Below are positions 32,039-41,475 of a DNA stretch of 42,695 nucleotides, in pieces; position 1 is the stretch's first letter, and every line of letters starts with the position of its first letter. The notes beneath the pieces are model-generated. The model had not been told where the DNA came from. It was given only the letters and a program-made list of their open reading frames with translations, and did no database searches. The stretch comes from an uncultured Fretibacterium sp. (GTDB lineage Bacteria; Synergistota; Synergistia; Synergistales; Aminobacteriaceae), in the NCBI GenBank assembly GCA_937892105.1, contig CALAUZ010000218.1:1-42695 (forward strand), written 5' to 3'. The translations under genes were made by a program, and so were the position numbers.

Positions 32039-32075
32039 CAAGCCTCTGAATGAAACTTTAGGGGCTTGTCTGTTT
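32039..32075 (+). terminator. Weak terminator after ilvBN
   Basis: CAAGCCTCT pairs with AGGGGCTTG (9 bp, one G-U) and is followed by TCTGTTTC, a poor T tract. Read-through into the SGNH/MBOAT operon is possible. Confidence 0.55.
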
Positions 32076-32102
32076 CATCAAAAAATATGCGGGAAAGGAG
32101 TA

Positions 32103-32132
32103 TTGACAAAAGTGAAAAAATCTGCGTATAAT
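32103..32132 (+). promoter_or_regulatory. Consensus sigma-70 promoter overlapping a GTG start and leading into heptamer repeats
   Basis: A perfect TTGACA (32,103-32,108) and perfect TATAAT (32,127-32,132) are 18 bases apart. The start of transcription would fall near 32,139, inside the GTCAGCA repeats. The same stretch includes AAAGGAG (32,094-32,100) and GTG 32,112-32,114, so if the promoter is used the GTG lies upstream of the transcript start. Changes in repeat number cannot change the -35/-10 spacing but would change the 5' leader. Confidence 0.7.
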
Positions 32133-32133
32133 T

Positions 32134-32164
32134 GTCAGCAGTCAGCAGTCAGCAGTCAGCAGTC
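32134..32164 (+). repeat. Heptanucleotide tandem repeat (GTCAGCA)x4 plus GTC
   Basis: Four perfect tandem copies of GTCAGCA at 32,134-32,161 are followed by GTC (32,162-32,164). Seven is not a multiple of three, so each unit gained or lost shifts the frame. In the present state the frame from GTG 32,112 (…MKKSAYNCQQSAVSSQQS) stops at TAG 32,166-32,168. With three or six units it runs straight into the SGNH-protein frame. Confidence 0.95.
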
Positions 32165-32325
32165 CTAGTTGTATTCTAAAATTCCTTACACTTTCACTCA
32201 AAATCAGCATTTCGGGTTTCGTTGCGTTTAGCATTCTTTCTTCTCTGTTCGGATTTTATAATAATACACCTGTCGTTAGCACAGACCCTGATGGGGCAAC
32301 AGATTTCCGTTCGCGACCTGATTAT

Positions 32326-33177
32326 GTGTGGACGCAATGTTTTGAAGGTTTTTCTTACGGCAAGACCAATAATGAGGGATATAATTTTCCTTATGACTAC
32401 AAACGAGGAATGAGCATAGATATTCTTGTTATGGGGTCATCGCACATGCAAGCCCATGAACTACAGACAAAAGAGAATACAGCTAGTCTTCTTAGTACAA
32501 TGTTTAGTTTTAAGGTGTACAACATAGGAGCTGGAGAACATTTTCTGCTTTCGTGTTTATGCAATCTCAAAGCCGCAGCAGAAAAATATCGTCCATCAAA
32601 GTACATAGTCATAGAGACACCAAGTATAAAATTTTCAGATAAAGTACTCAAAATGGCAGAAGCAGGTACGTTACCTGAAGCAGGCGTTGTGAACAGGGGA
32701 ACTCTCAGATTGATATTAAGAGAGAACAAATATTTCTTCCATCTATGGAGACTATGGAGAAATATAAACAAAACTGCTAATACAGAATACAATCAATCAG
32801 AGCAAATCAATGATACATTATTCAACGATTCAGAAATCATGTTAAGGCTCATGATACTGGCTGAGGAAACTGCTTCCTCATGCGGAGCAAAATTAATCAT
32901 TGCCTATCACCCTTCAATTTCTCTCAACAAAGACGGAACACTGAAAATTAATGACGATCCCGAAATCGTGAAGCAGTTTTCGGATTTATGCTCTGAGAAC
33001 GGGATTTATTTCCTCAACATGGCCGAACGTTTCCTCAGTGAGTACGAAAAGAGTTACACGCTGCCTTACGGCTTCATCAACACGTCAGTCGGCACAGGAC
33101 ACATGAACTCAGAGGGACACAGAATGTTTGCAGATGAAATATATGCTCTCATAAAAAGAATCGAGGCAAAATCATGA
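32326..33177 (+). CDS. SGNH-hydrolase-type surface-glycan acetylation partner, N-terminus out of frame in this copy
   Basis: The annotated start (GTG 32,326) gives 283 residues with an SGNH-like block I (DILVMGSSHMQ, S38-S39-H40) and a C-terminal GTGHMNSEGHRMFADEI resembling the DxxH block. Upstream of GTG 32,326 the same frame stays open to at least 32,115 and encodes a membrane anchor (KFLTLSLKISISGFVAF…) but contains no ATG, GTG or TTG. The anchor can be translated only from GTG 32,112 through the heptamer repeats after a change of repeat number. It overlaps the MBOAT gene by 4 bp. Such SGNH/MBOAT pairs O-acetylate cell-surface polysaccharides. Present state: probably OFF. Confidence 0.75.
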   Translation: MWTQCFEGFSYGKTNNEGYNFPYDYKRGMSIDILVMGSSHMQAHELQTKENTASLLSTMFSFKVYNIGAGEHFLLSCLCNLKAAAEKYRPSKYIVIETPSIKFSDKVLKMAEAGTLPEAGVVNRGTLRLILRENKYFFHLWRLWRNINKTANTEYNQSEQINDTLFNDSEIMLRLMILAEETASSCGAKLIIAYHPSISLNKDGTLKINDDPEIVKQFSDLCSENGIYFLNMAERFLSEYEKSYTLPYGFINTSVGTGHMNSEGHRMFADEIYALIKRIEAKS

Positions 33178-34565
33178 TATTCACATCACTGGCATTCATG
33201 ATATTCTTTGCTGTTGTTCTCACGGGAGTATCAGTAATTCAGCAATTTCAATGCGGCGACAGAGTAAAACATTATTTCCTGCTTTTTGCCAGCTTCTTCT
33301 TCTATGGCTGGTGGGATTGGAGATTTTGCTTCCTCCTACTGTTCGTAATCTCATCATCATATATTTCCGCCCTGTACTGCCGTAAAAAGCCCGTATTCAT
33401 TCTCGGTGTCTCAGTGCCATTGATAGTATTGGGAGTGTTCAAGTATTTTAATTTCTTTATGGGTTCACTTGGCCTTCACGCTTTCAGCAGCCTTAAAATC
33501 ATTCTTCCTGTAGGAATATCATTCTATACCTTTCAGGCATTGAGCTATGTTATTGACGTTCACAGAGGGAAAATTCCCGCAGAGAAGGATTTTATACGGC
33601 TCGCTCTGTACATTTCGTTCTTCCCTCAGTTAGTGGCCGGGCCAATCGTTAGAGCTTCTGATTTCCTGCCCCAATTATATGAACCTTCGCGGAAATTGAC
33701 GGCCGTTAATTTCTGTACCGGCGTTCAGATTATGGCGATGGGCTTCTTCAAAAAGGCTGTACTTGCGGATCATCTCTCTGTTTTTGTTGATGATGTTTTC
33801 AGAGTACCTGTTGCGTTTCACTGGGCAGCCATCATTCTTGCGGTAATGTCGTATTCGTTGCAGATATATTTTGACTTCTCAGGCTACTCCGATATTGCGA
33901 CAGGCTGTGCGAAATGTATGGGCTATGACTTCATGACTAACTTTAATCTGCCTTATATATCCCGTAGTGTTTCGGAGTTCTGGCACAGGTGGCATATTTC
34001 ACTTTCCGGCTGGCTGAGAGATTATTTGTATATTCCATTGGGAGGTAACAGGTGCGGGAAGTTCAGACAGCTAATGAACCTTATGATTACGATGCTTCTT
34101 GGAGGGTTATGGCATGGGGCAAATTGGACGTTCGTATTCTGGGGCGGACTTAACGGGCTTGCATTGTGTGCTGAGAAAATATTTCCTTCACGCAAAAACA
34201 TAACTGGCATACTCATGAATACACTGAAGGTTGTTGCCGTGTTCCTGTTTATTTCGTTCACATGGATATTCTTTCGGGCTGAATCTTTTACTGATTCGTG
34301 GCTGATAATCAGAGGGATCTTCACATTTCAGAACGGGATAAGGCAGCCGTTTTTCTGGACATTTGCAGCAATGACAATACTCATAATATCCGAAGCTGTT
34401 GCGTTATTCAGAGCCAAACGCAAAAATCTTTACCCTGTAACCGGCTTCACTCCCATAATGGACTTGAACACTATAACAGGTCTTACTGTATTTTTTGTGT
34501 TCGTAGGATTGATTTTGGGATTGGCGTTTACTGGGGAAAATCCGTTCGTTTACTTCCAGTTCTGA
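33174..34565 (+). CDS. MBOAT-family O-acyltransferase
   Basis: The 463-residue polytopic protein has about ten membrane helices. MBOAT landmarks are GISFYTFQALSYVIDVHRG, FPQLVAGPIVRASDFLPQ, DFSGYSDIATG (235-244), the EFWHRWHISLSGWLRDYLYI stretch, and the catalytic histidine in GGLWHGANWTF (H314). In AlgI/DltB-type systems the MBOAT protein moves an acyl (usually acetyl) group across the membrane to an extracytoplasmic SGNH partner, which transfers it to the glycan. The start ATGA overlaps the SGNH stop, so the two are coupled. A strong terminator follows. The polysaccharide substrate is unknown. Confidence 0.9.
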   Translation: MIFTSLAFMIFFAVVLTGVSVIQQFQCGDRVKHYFLLFASFFFYGWWDWRFCFLLLFVISSSYISALYCRKKPVFILGVSVPLIVLGVFKYFNFFMGSLGLHAFSSLKIILPVGISFYTFQALSYVIDVHRGKIPAEKDFIRLALYISFFPQLVAGPIVRASDFLPQLYEPSRKLTAVNFCTGVQIMAMGFFKKAVLADHLSVFVDDVFRVPVAFHWAAIILAVMSYSLQIYFDFSGYSDIATGCAKCMGYDFMTNFNLPYISRSVSEFWHRWHISLSGWLRDYLYIPLGGNRCGKFRQLMNLMITMLLGGLWHGANWTFVFWGGLNGLALCAEKIFPSRKNITGILMNTLKVVAVFLFISFTWIFFRAESFTDSWLIIRGIFTFQNGIRQPFFWTFAAMTILIISEAVALFRAKRKNLYPVTGFTPIMDLNTITGLTVFFVFVGLILGLAFTGENPFVYFQF

Positions 34566-34577
34566 GATACAAAAATG

Positions 34578-34610
34578 CCCCCAGCCACTTTGAACTGGGG
34601 GTAATATTTT
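34578..34610. terminator. Bidirectional rho-independent terminator
   Basis: CCCCCAG and CTGGGGG form a perfect 7-bp stem with loop CCACTTTGAA. TAATATTTTG follows on the plus strand and CATTTTTG on the minus strand. It separates the MBOAT gene from the convergent protease gene. Confidence 0.85.
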
Positions 34611-34622
34611 GCGTTTTTCGTG

Positions 34623-37600
34623 TTATTCTTCTGCTTTTTCTGCCTTCACTGCTATTACTGGAGCATACGTTACCCCTTCAGTGAGCCATGCGGATACCGT
34701 AACTCTGTGTTTCTCAGGAACAGTCTTTGTGTCAGCCCCTGAGTCGTCATAGAACTCCGCAATTTCATCGTCCTCTGTGGGTTCAGCATTCTTCGGGAAC
34801 GCAAACCAGAATAACTCTGCTCCCACTGGAATATTCTCGCCGATTACCGCCTCAATGTTGTACATTCCCGAAACATTCGCGCTCATCTCAGGAAGTACTG
34901 CCGCAACGATATAATCTCCGCTTTCCAGAACATTAATATCCTCGCTCGAAAGTGATGTTGCTGTTCTTTCTGCCCTGAGTGTAAGCACTGGGTCTGGCTT
35001 TGCTTCACCTTTCTGTTCCTGCTGTACTGTTTCAGGAGTAATGCTTCCGTCAGACTGCGGGTACTCCTGTACCGATGTGTTATTCTCGGTTGTAAGAGTG
35101 TCAGTAAGTGCCGAATTGTTCTTAGCCGCTGGGGCTTCTGCAACAGTTTTGTTGTTCGGGTCTGTTACTGTGAGCGTGAACTCCTTGATGTCACTTCCAA
35201 TGTTATTATAGGCCGTTATGGTTATCGCAAAGTTCCCTGCTTCAGTTGGCTTACCCTTGAATGTCCCATTGCTGAATGTTATACCTCTGGGCAATTTTCC
35301 GCTCAACAACCAGCGAATAGTTTTCGTTCCCGATGCCGTAACCTTACTGCTGTATGTCTTGTTCAATGTTCCGGCAGCGAGTGATGTTGTCGTTATGCTC
35401 GGAGAAGTCAGGGTCTTGATTACCACTTTCTTCGTAACTTTCCCATCAGCATTCGAGGCTGTTATAGTTAGTGTCGTCGTAGTATCTCTTGAAGGTGCTG
35501 TCCCTGTCAGCTTTGCAGTATAATCCCCAGTCTGTACAAAGTTGAAACCGGATACGCTGTTCATACTGAGAACTATATTCTTCGTGCCTGTAACCGTGAA
35601 ATCCATATTTACAGGGCTGTTTACCTCCTGCGTGAGATTTACTGTGCTTGCTGAAGGTGTTACAAACGAAGGCCTCTGACCCGTTATCGTAAGCATTACC
35701 CTGCTTGTTGACGGAACAGATGACACGGAATTTGACGCTATGAAAGTAATGGGAAGATTCCTCAGCGATATTAACGGTGTGCCCGTAATCTGAGCAGTCC
35801 CAGCTGATGGGTTAGCCGTGAAGTTAAGCCCGATATCTCCAAGCCCTGATATTCCGAACCTTGCCTTGTCTGCGTCCGAAATTGAGTACGTTATCGTTAT
35901 CGGTTTCGTTCCTGTGGCGGAAATCCTGCTGCCTGAATACGATACTCCCGCTCTTGCGCTTCCTAGTGAGGCCGTAAGTCTGGGAGCAACTCCCCTGACC
36001 GTAAGTGTTATTGTCCTCTCATCATATCCTGCGACATTTGATGCTTTGACCCTGAGATTGTACGTTCCTGCGACTACGGGTGTTCCTGCTATTGTTGCTG
36101 TAGTTCCTGTACTGTTCTGCGTGAGTTTCAGTGTTCCAGGAAGACCGGAAACTGTCCACGTTATAGGATTATTGCCGGTTGCCTGCAGCCTTGCCGTGTA
36201 TGACTTGTCAGTTGTGGCTGTTGAGAGACTGCGTGTCGTTATTGTCGGCTTCTGAAGCACCGTAAGAGGAACACGCACAGAGGCTTTCCCTCCTGCATTT
36301 GTGGCTGTTACTGTCATGTTGAACCTTCCAGCCCTTGCTGGAGTACCTGAGAATACACCCGCGCTGCTTATCCTCATTCCTGAAGGCTGGCCAGACAATG
36401 ACCACGTTATCGGTGCTGTACCTGAAGATGTCGTGAATGTTACACTGTCGTACGCTTCTCCCATTATTGCATCATTGAGCGTTCCAGGATTGGAGATTAC
36501 AGGAGGCTTGGCTTTCACTGTGAGCCTTATCGTCTTCGTTACCGGCCTGTTTTCCAGCTTTGTGGCTATGTTTTCAGCAATTACCGTAACTGTATAAGTG
36601 CCTGCCTTCTTCGGTGTGCCGCTCAAGTTTACGTTGCTCCCGTTAATAGATAAACCGTCAGGCTGACCCCTCACTGCTATGGTTATCGGTTCTGTTCCTG
36701 TCGCTGTTATGGTCTGTGAGTATGGCGTGTCAACCATTCCTGTTGCAAGGCTCGAAATCCTTATAGTTGGTCTCACAGGGCGCGGATTTATAGTGAATGT
36801 AGCTATGTGCGATGTTGAAGCACCAGATGAGGTTTTCGCCGTGAAATTCACAGTGTATGTTCCAGCCCTTGTCGGTGTCCCGTAAATGAGACCTGTTGAA
36901 GGTGTCAGCCTTAACCCTGCCGGAAGTGCTCCTGACGCTGACCACGTTGCCGAAACGCTGGGTACCAGTGTAAGAGTTTCCCTGAACGCATAGCCAACAT
37001 ACCCAGTGAATGACGCAGGGGGAATGACATAACCGCCTGAAGCGTCAATGGCCTTGATGGTAAATGGCTTTGAGTCTGAGCCGTAGCTGTTATTCGCCGT
37101 AACAGTGAACGTATAATTCCCTGCCGATGTCGGTGTACCAGTAATTGCTCCTGTTGATGCGTTTATTGACAGACCGGCCGGAAGATTGCCGCTTGTTGAC
37201 CATGTTATCGTTGCAGTCCCTGACGCTGTAATCTGTGCGCTGTAAGGCTGGCTTACGTATGCATCGGGCAATGATGACTCTATGATTGACGGTGCTGTCC
37301 CTGATGGCGTTGACGATGTATCGGTAACAGTGAAGGCTTTTATGCAGGCGTTCATACCCTGACTTTTCCCGTTTATCCAGCTTGTTCCGGTTGCGGAAAA
37401 GAAGCTGCCGTCTTCTATTGTTGCGTTGCCTGACCAGCCCGAAACTTTATACTCTATGGGTGCGCTTGCAGTCCCTGTGAACTTTACGACTACAGAGAAA
37501 TATTCACCTTTGGACAATGCCACAGGTTCAGCGAGCGTTATTGTGTGATACCCTGCATATGCCTCATTGCCTGACATCACGGAAGAAGCTCTGCCCCCTG

Positions 37601-38879
37601 AAGGTATAGGGCTGTTCGTTGGCATTGATGACATTCCACGATAAATGCTTATCTCATAACCTACATTGTTATCGGGCGTGAAGAAGCCCACTTCTTTAAG
37701 GGTTTCATTGTCGCGTTCAGACCTGAAGACATTTGCGGCATAAATCTGTGATAATCCGTTGTAACTCCAAGTCCCGCACCAGCCTAACGCATCATAGTAA
37801 TAGGCTTTCATCGCACTGTCTGCTTCTTCGGCAACAAATGCGCTCCCTTCAGTGAGGTACTGTGCATATGACAGCCAGAAATATCCGCTGTCTCCCCATG
37901 AAGCTCCCCACGAGTTCTTTATCAGCCATGCGCCGTCTGTTCCTGGATTAGTCTTGAAGTTATTACGCGAATAATTGTCGTCCCAGCCAACTATCTGTAT
38001 GGCATGATTTACTGTTGAGCTTGTGTTGTAATAGCTTGTTCCAGCTGAAGAATTGTAGTAGTTGCCGCTGCTGCTGAAATAGTTTGCAACTACTGCGCCG
38101 TTCTCCATTATTCTGCGTTTTACCGTGTCTCTTGCTGATGATGAAGCGTTGACGTTAGGTTCATCGGTGAAAGCAAGATAGAATACTTCCCTTAGCCTGA
38201 GCATTCTCTTGTAGTCATCTGGCGAATACTTTGACGGTTTTGTGCCATAAGGTGCTTCCGTCTCGTCTGCCGGACCAGAAAGTCTGGAGAACATAGCCGC
38301 AGGGTAGAATGAGTTTCCTCCATTATCCATTATTGCTGAGAAGCTGGAACCTCCTGGACTAGTAAATGCCGCAGAGCTGTTTGAGTTCGAGAATGTGAAC
38401 CATGCCAGATGGGCTTCCGAGAGATCATAGGTACTCTTTCCCTGCATAAGCATGTTGGACTCCATTGCGCCAAGTGCCGCATGTGCCCAGCATGTTCCAT
38501 ATGGGTTCTGGTTCTTGATTGATGTAACGTAATTTTTCCCGTTCACGTTTCGGAGGTCGTATTTTGTGGGAATACTTACTGCCTTCCTTGTGGGGAATTG
38601 AGAAGCGTTTTCTGCGGGAGGGTTGTTTGCAAGGTGGGATAAATCCACAGGGAAGGGAATATGTCCTGCCTTGAACACTTCGCCATTAAGGGAGTTTTTC
38701 ACCGTTGGCATTGACATTTCAGGGGTATATTCTGCCCGCCACTTCATGAATGCCGGTGAGGGTGCTGCTATGCTTCCGTTTGCTTCAGTGCCTCCTGCAT
38801 CGCCGGCAAAAACAGGCAATACCACAAGGGACATTAGAAGCAACACAGAAATTCCTGCATACTTCAAAAATTTCTGCAT
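34623..38879 (-). CDS. Secreted papain-like (C1A) cysteine peptidase with lectin-like and eight Ig-like repeats
   Basis: This is a 1,418-residue secreted protein. Signal peptide at 1-25. The C1A peptidase (about 100-345) has Q124 and C130 in IKNQNPYGTCWAHAALGAME, H292 in VNHAIQIVGWDD, and N322 in WLIKNSWGASWGDSGYFWLS. A beta-rich lectin-like domain follows (about 355-515; SERDNETLKEVGFFTPDNN, then WINGKSQGMNACIKAFTV). Then come about eight He_PIG/Ig-like repeats of 80-90 residues each, with the usual GLPAGL…TGTP..AGTYTFTVTA pattern. An acidic C-terminal 150 residues ends the protein without a sorting motif. It starts with AAGGAG and ATG. It probably degrades host or dietary protein at the cell surface. 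No neighbour hints at regulation. Confidence 0.92.
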   Translation of the reverse strand: MQKFLKYAGISVLLLMSLVVLPVFAGDAGGTEANGSIAAPSPAFMKWRAEYTPEMSMPTVKNSLNGEVFKAGHIPFPVDLSHLANNPPAENASQFPTRKAVSIPTKYDLRNVNGKNYVTSIKNQNPYGTCWAHAALGAMESNMLMQGKSTYDLSEAHLAWFTFSNSNSSAAFTSPGGSSFSAIMDNGGNSFYPAAMFSRLSGPADETEAPYGTKPSKYSPDDYKRMLRLREVFYLAFTDEPNVNASSSARDTVKRRIMENGAVVANYFSSSGNYYNSSAGTSYYNTSSTVNHAIQIVGWDDNYSRNNFKTNPGTDGAWLIKNSWGASWGDSGYFWLSYAQYLTEGSAFVAEEADSAMKAYYYDALGWCGTWSYNGLSQIYAANVFRSERDNETLKEVGFFTPDNNVGYEISIYRGMSSMPTNSPIPSGGRASSVMSGNEAYAGYHTITLAEPVALSKGEYFSVVVKFTGTASAPIEYKVSGWSGNATIEDGSFFSATGTSWINGKSQGMNACIKAFTVTDTSSTPSGTAPSIIESSLPDAYVSQPYSAQITASGTATITWSTSGNLPAGLSINASTGAITGTPTSAGNYTFTVTANNSYGSDSKPFTIKAIDASGGYVIPPASFTGYVGYAFRETLTLVPSVSATWSASGALPAGLRLTPSTGLIYGTPTRAGTYTVNFTAKTSSGASTSHIATFTINPRPVRPTIRISSLATGMVDTPYSQTITATGTEPITIAVRGQPDGLSINGSNVNLSGTPKKAGTYTVTVIAENIATKLENRPVTKTIRLTVKAKPPVISNPGTLNDAIMGEAYDSVTFTTSSGTAPITWSLSGQPSGMRISSAGVFSGTPARAGRFNMTVTATNAGGKASVRVPLTVLQKPTITTRSLSTATTDKSYTARLQATGNNPITWTVSGLPGTLKLTQNSTGTTATIAGTPVVAGTYNLRVKASNVAGYDERTITLTVRGVAPRLTASLGSARAGVSYSGSRISATGTKPITITYSISDADKARFGISGLGDIGLNFTANPSAGTAQITGTPLISLRNLPITFIASNSVSSVPSTSRVMLTITGQRPSFVTPSASTVNLTQEVNSPVNMDFTVTGTKNIVLSMNSVSGFNFVQTGDYTAKLTGTAPSRDTTTTLTITASNADGKVTKKVVIKTLTSPSITTTSLAAGTLNKTYSSKVTASGTKTIRWLLSGKLPRGITFSNGTFKGKPTEAGNFAITITAYNNIGSDIKEFTLTVTDPNNKTVAEAPAAKNNSALTDTLTTENNTSVQEYPQSDGSITPETVQQEQKGEAKPDPVLTLRAERTATSLSSEDINVLESGDYIVAAVLPEMSANVSGMYNIEAVIGENIPVGAELFWFAFPKNAEPTEDDEIAEFYDDSGADTKTVPEKHRVTVSAWLTEGVTYAPVIAVKAEKAEE

Positions 38880-38967
38880 TATTACTAGCTCCTTTCAACT
38901 GTTATATGAGATTAGTTAAGTTTCGGTGTAAACTCATTAATATTTTATTACATGAGGAGGGATTTAT

Positions 38968-39186
38968 GTGCGTCTGTTCATCACTACACTGTCAATGCTC
39001 TGCGTAATATCTTTCGGCTATGCTCTCGCAGGCTATGGCAGTTCACTTTTCGGCGGAGACATAAGGCTCGATTACGTTCTGGGAGGCTTATGCGCGGGGG
39101 TAATTTTCGGAGGGCTTGCAATGTTCCTGTGGTACAGACACCGCAGGGACTTCTTCGATTATGAAGATGATAGTAATTCGCTATAA
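38968..39186 (+). CDS. Small two-helix membrane protein of unknown function
   Basis: The 72-residue product starts at GTG 38,968-38,970 behind GAGGAGGGATTTAT. It has two hydrophobic helices (about 3-22 and 37-55) separated by a [12 protein letters not shown] loop and a basic-then-acidic tail ([16 protein letters not shown]), consistent with two crossings of the cytoplasmic membrane. I recognise no family. It precedes purC by 53 bases and might be co-transcribed, but a TATAAT at 39,191-39,196 could start purC on its own. Confidence 0.65.
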   Translation: MRLFITTLSMLCVISFGYALAGYGSSLFGGDIRLDYVLGGLCAGVIFGGLAMFLWYRHRRDFFDYEDDSNSL

Positions 39187-39239
39187 CATGTATAATATTC
39201 ATGCTTCATAACTCAACAATAATAGAAGGGAAACATCAC

Positions 39240-39956
39240 ATGAACATCACGAAGTTAAACCAGATATACGAGGGTAAGGCTAAGAAAGTTTTTGCAACTT
39301 CAGACCCCTCATACTACATTGTCGAATACAAAGATGACGCAACAGCCTTCAACGGTCTCAAACACGGCACAATAACCGGAAAAGGCATCATCAACAACAA
39401 GATGAGCAACATGATGTTTCGTCTTCTGGAGAAACACGGCGTTAAGACCCATTACGTTGAACAGCTCAATGACCGCGAAACAGTAGTACGCGCAGTCAAG
39501 ATAGTACCGCTTGAAATCATCATCAGGAACGTTGCGGCAGGTTCATTCTCGAAACGTTATGGTGTTGAGGAAGGCAGAGAGTTACTTCGCCCAACACTCG
39601 AATTTTCCCTCAAAGATGACGCTCTCAACGATCCTCTCATCAATGACAGCCATATCATCGCACTTGGTGTCGCAACTGAGAAGGAACTCGAAAACATCAG
39701 TACGCTTGCCTATAAAGTTAATGACGTTCTGAAGGAATTTTTTGCTGGCATAGGGGTGAAGCTGGTTGACTTCAAGATTGAGGCAGGAAGATTACCAGAT
39801 GGCACAATAATTCTCGCAGATGAAATTTCGCCTGATACATGCCGTTTCTGGGACGCAAAAACAAACGAAAAACTTGACAAAGACCGTTTCCGAAGGGACA
39901 TGGGCGGTGTCGAAGAAGCCTATCAGGAAATATTCAGGCGTATAGGCAATGTCTGA
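39240..39956 (+). CDS. purC: SAICAR synthase (phosphoribosylaminoimidazole-succinocarboxamide synthase)
   Basis: PurC joins aspartate to CAIR in purine synthesis using ATP. The 238-residue protein opens [10 protein letters not shown] and has the FNGLKHGTI…KG..NN…F..L loop, [20 protein letters not shown], the DPLINDSHI motif, and [11 protein letters not shown] near the C-terminus. I place the start at ATG 39,240-39,242, seven bases after AAGGG, giving the family's usual length; ATG 39,201 would add 13 residues with no site. It overlaps purF by 8 bp. Confidence 0.95.
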   Translation: MNITKLNQIYEGKAKKVFATSDPSYYIVEYKDDATAFNGLKHGTITGKGIINNKMSNMMFRLLEKHGVKTHYVEQLNDRETVVRAVKIVPLEIIIRNVAAGSFSKRYGVEEGRELLRPTLEFSLKDDALNDPLINDSHIIALGVATEKELENISTLAYKVNDVLKEFFAGIGVKLVDFKIEAGRLPDGTIILADEISPDTCRFWDAKTNEKLDKDRFRRDMGGVEEAYQEIFRRIGNV

Positions 39957-41337
39957 CGAAATACACGAGGAATGCGGAGTGGTAGGGGTATATTGCAATG
40001 ATGAGGGGACAAACGCATCTCATCTGGTTTATTACGGCCTTTACGCGCTTCAGCACAGGGGACAGGAGAGCGCGGGTATAGCGGCGAACTCAGGCGGAAA
40101 AGTCGAGATACGCAAAGACTTGGGTCTTGCAGGTGAAGTATTCAGGGGTTATGATTTCGGGAAGCTGCCTGGAAATATAGCGATCGGCCATGTCAGATAC
40201 TCTACGGCAGGGGACGGAACTCAAAGGAGCGCACAGCCTTTAGCCGCCTCATGCCGGCTTGGTGAGATAGCCTTAGCCCACAACGGTAATCTCGTGAACG
40301 CCGACAGTCTTCGGGAAATGCTCACAGATGAAGGAGTAATATTCCACACTACCAGCGACTCAGAATCCATACTTAACCTTATATGCCAGCATGGTTCACG
40401 CGGAATTGAGGCAGGGATACGAAACGCAATGAGCCTCATTAAGGGAGCTTATGTTCTTGTAATAACGATTGGCGACAAACTAATCGGTGTAAGGGACAGT
40501 TACGGACTTCACCCTCTGTGTATCGGCAAACTGAAAGGCGAGGGAGGATATGTTCTGGCTTCCGAGACATGCGCACTAGAGGCACTTGACGCTGAATTTG
40601 TGCGTGATGTAAAGCCCGGCGAAATAGTCATAATTGACAAAAGCGGCCTGAGCAGTATTGAGCCTTCACACTGGTGCAGGAAAAATCTATGTGTTTTCGA
40701 GCTTGTGTACTTTGCGAGGCCTGACAGCATAGTTGACGGTGTTAGCGTTTATGAGTTCCGCCGCAAATGCGGAATGAAGCTGGCTGGCCAGAGGAAAATT
40801 GAAGCTGATGTAGTCATGGCCGTACCAGATTCGGGAGTACCTGCTGCGATTGGTTATGCTGAGGCTTCGGGCATTCCATACGGCGAGGGCCTCATAAAGA
40901 ACAAGTACATGGGAAGGACGTTTATACTGCCGGAACAGGCAATGCGTGATGACGCTGTACGCATAAAGCTGGCGACCATAAAGCGGAACATCGAGGGGAA
41001 ACGCCTAATTATTATTGATGACTCCATAGTGAGGGGTACGACATTGAGGCGTATTGTTGGCCATCTGAGGGACGCTGGCGCAAGGGAAATTCATGTCTGT
41101 GCGGCCTCACCGGAAGTCAGGTACTCCTGCTACTTCGGGATTGATACGCCTCACAGGGAGAAGCTGATTGCGGTGCAGAAGTCTCCAGATGAGATATGCG
41201 CGTATCTTGGAGCTGACTCGCTTACGTATCTCAGTGAGGAGAGTTTGCGGGAAGTTTGCGGGGAAGAGGTTTACTGCAAGGCATGTTTTGATGGGAATTA
41301 TCCGATGGAAGTCCCCGCAAAAGGCATGGCATTATAA
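39949..41337 (+). CDS. purF: Amidophosphoribosyltransferase
   Basis: PurF makes phosphoribosylamine from PRPP and glutamine. The N-terminal cysteine nucleophile, C9, follows an eight-residue propeptide (MSDEIHEE) as in the processed B. subtilis-type enzyme. The glutaminase domain has [15 protein letters not shown] and [10 protein letters not shown]. The PRPP-binding motif [14 protein letters not shown] is at about 365. Several cysteines (e.g. VYCKACFDG near the end and others upstream) fit the [4Fe-4S]-binding branch of the family. The gene overlaps purC by 8 bp and is followed 24 bases later by a tRNA gene. Confidence 0.95.
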   Translation: MSDEIHEECGVVGVYCNDEGTNASHLVYYGLYALQHRGQESAGIAANSGGKVEIRKDLGLAGEVFRGYDFGKLPGNIAIGHVRYSTAGDGTQRSAQPLAASCRLGEIALAHNGNLVNADSLREMLTDEGVIFHTTSDSESILNLICQHGSRGIEAGIRNAMSLIKGAYVLVITIGDKLIGVRDSYGLHPLCIGKLKGEGGYVLASETCALEALDAEFVRDVKPGEIVIIDKSGLSSIEPSHWCRKNLCVFELVYFARPDSIVDGVSVYEFRRKCGMKLAGQRKIEADVVMAVPDSGVPAAIGYAEASGIPYGEGLIKNKYMGRTFILPEQAMRDDAVRIKLATIKRNIEGKRLIIIDDSIVRGTTLRRIVGHLRDAGAREIHVCAASPEVRYSCYFGIDTPHREKLIAVQKSPDEICAYLGADSLTYLSEESLREVCGEEVYCKACFDGNYPMEVPAKGMAL

Positions 41338-41360
41338 ACGTGGTAAAATAATATAACTCT

Positions 41361-41441
41361 GCGGGGGTGGCGAAACGGCAGACGCGCCAGACTTAGGATC
41401 TGGTGGAGAAATCCGTAGGGGTTCAAGTCCCCTCCTCCGCA
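41361..41441 (+). tRNA. tRNA-Leu(UAG)
   Basis: The acceptor arm GCGGGGG pairs with CCTCCGC (one G-U) plus discriminator A. The D arm, the CTTAGGA anticodon loop with UAG between CCAGA/TCTGG stems, a long variable arm, and the GTTCAAGTC T-loop are all recognisable. The 3' CCA is not encoded (ACCG follows), so it needs post-transcriptional CCA addition. Confidence 0.92.
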
Positions 41442-41475
41442 CCGTAAGTTTTATGTTTTGTTATAGTAAACTTTC

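Noticed and set aside
32134..32164. The GTCAGCA repeats as a CRISPR array
   Set aside because: The units are seven bases long, directly adjacent and without spacers, and no cas genes are near.
36301..36597. Open frames on the plus strand opposite the Ig-repeat protease
   Set aside because: They are antisense shadows of a repetitive gene, lack ribosome-binding sites, and have no recognisable domains.
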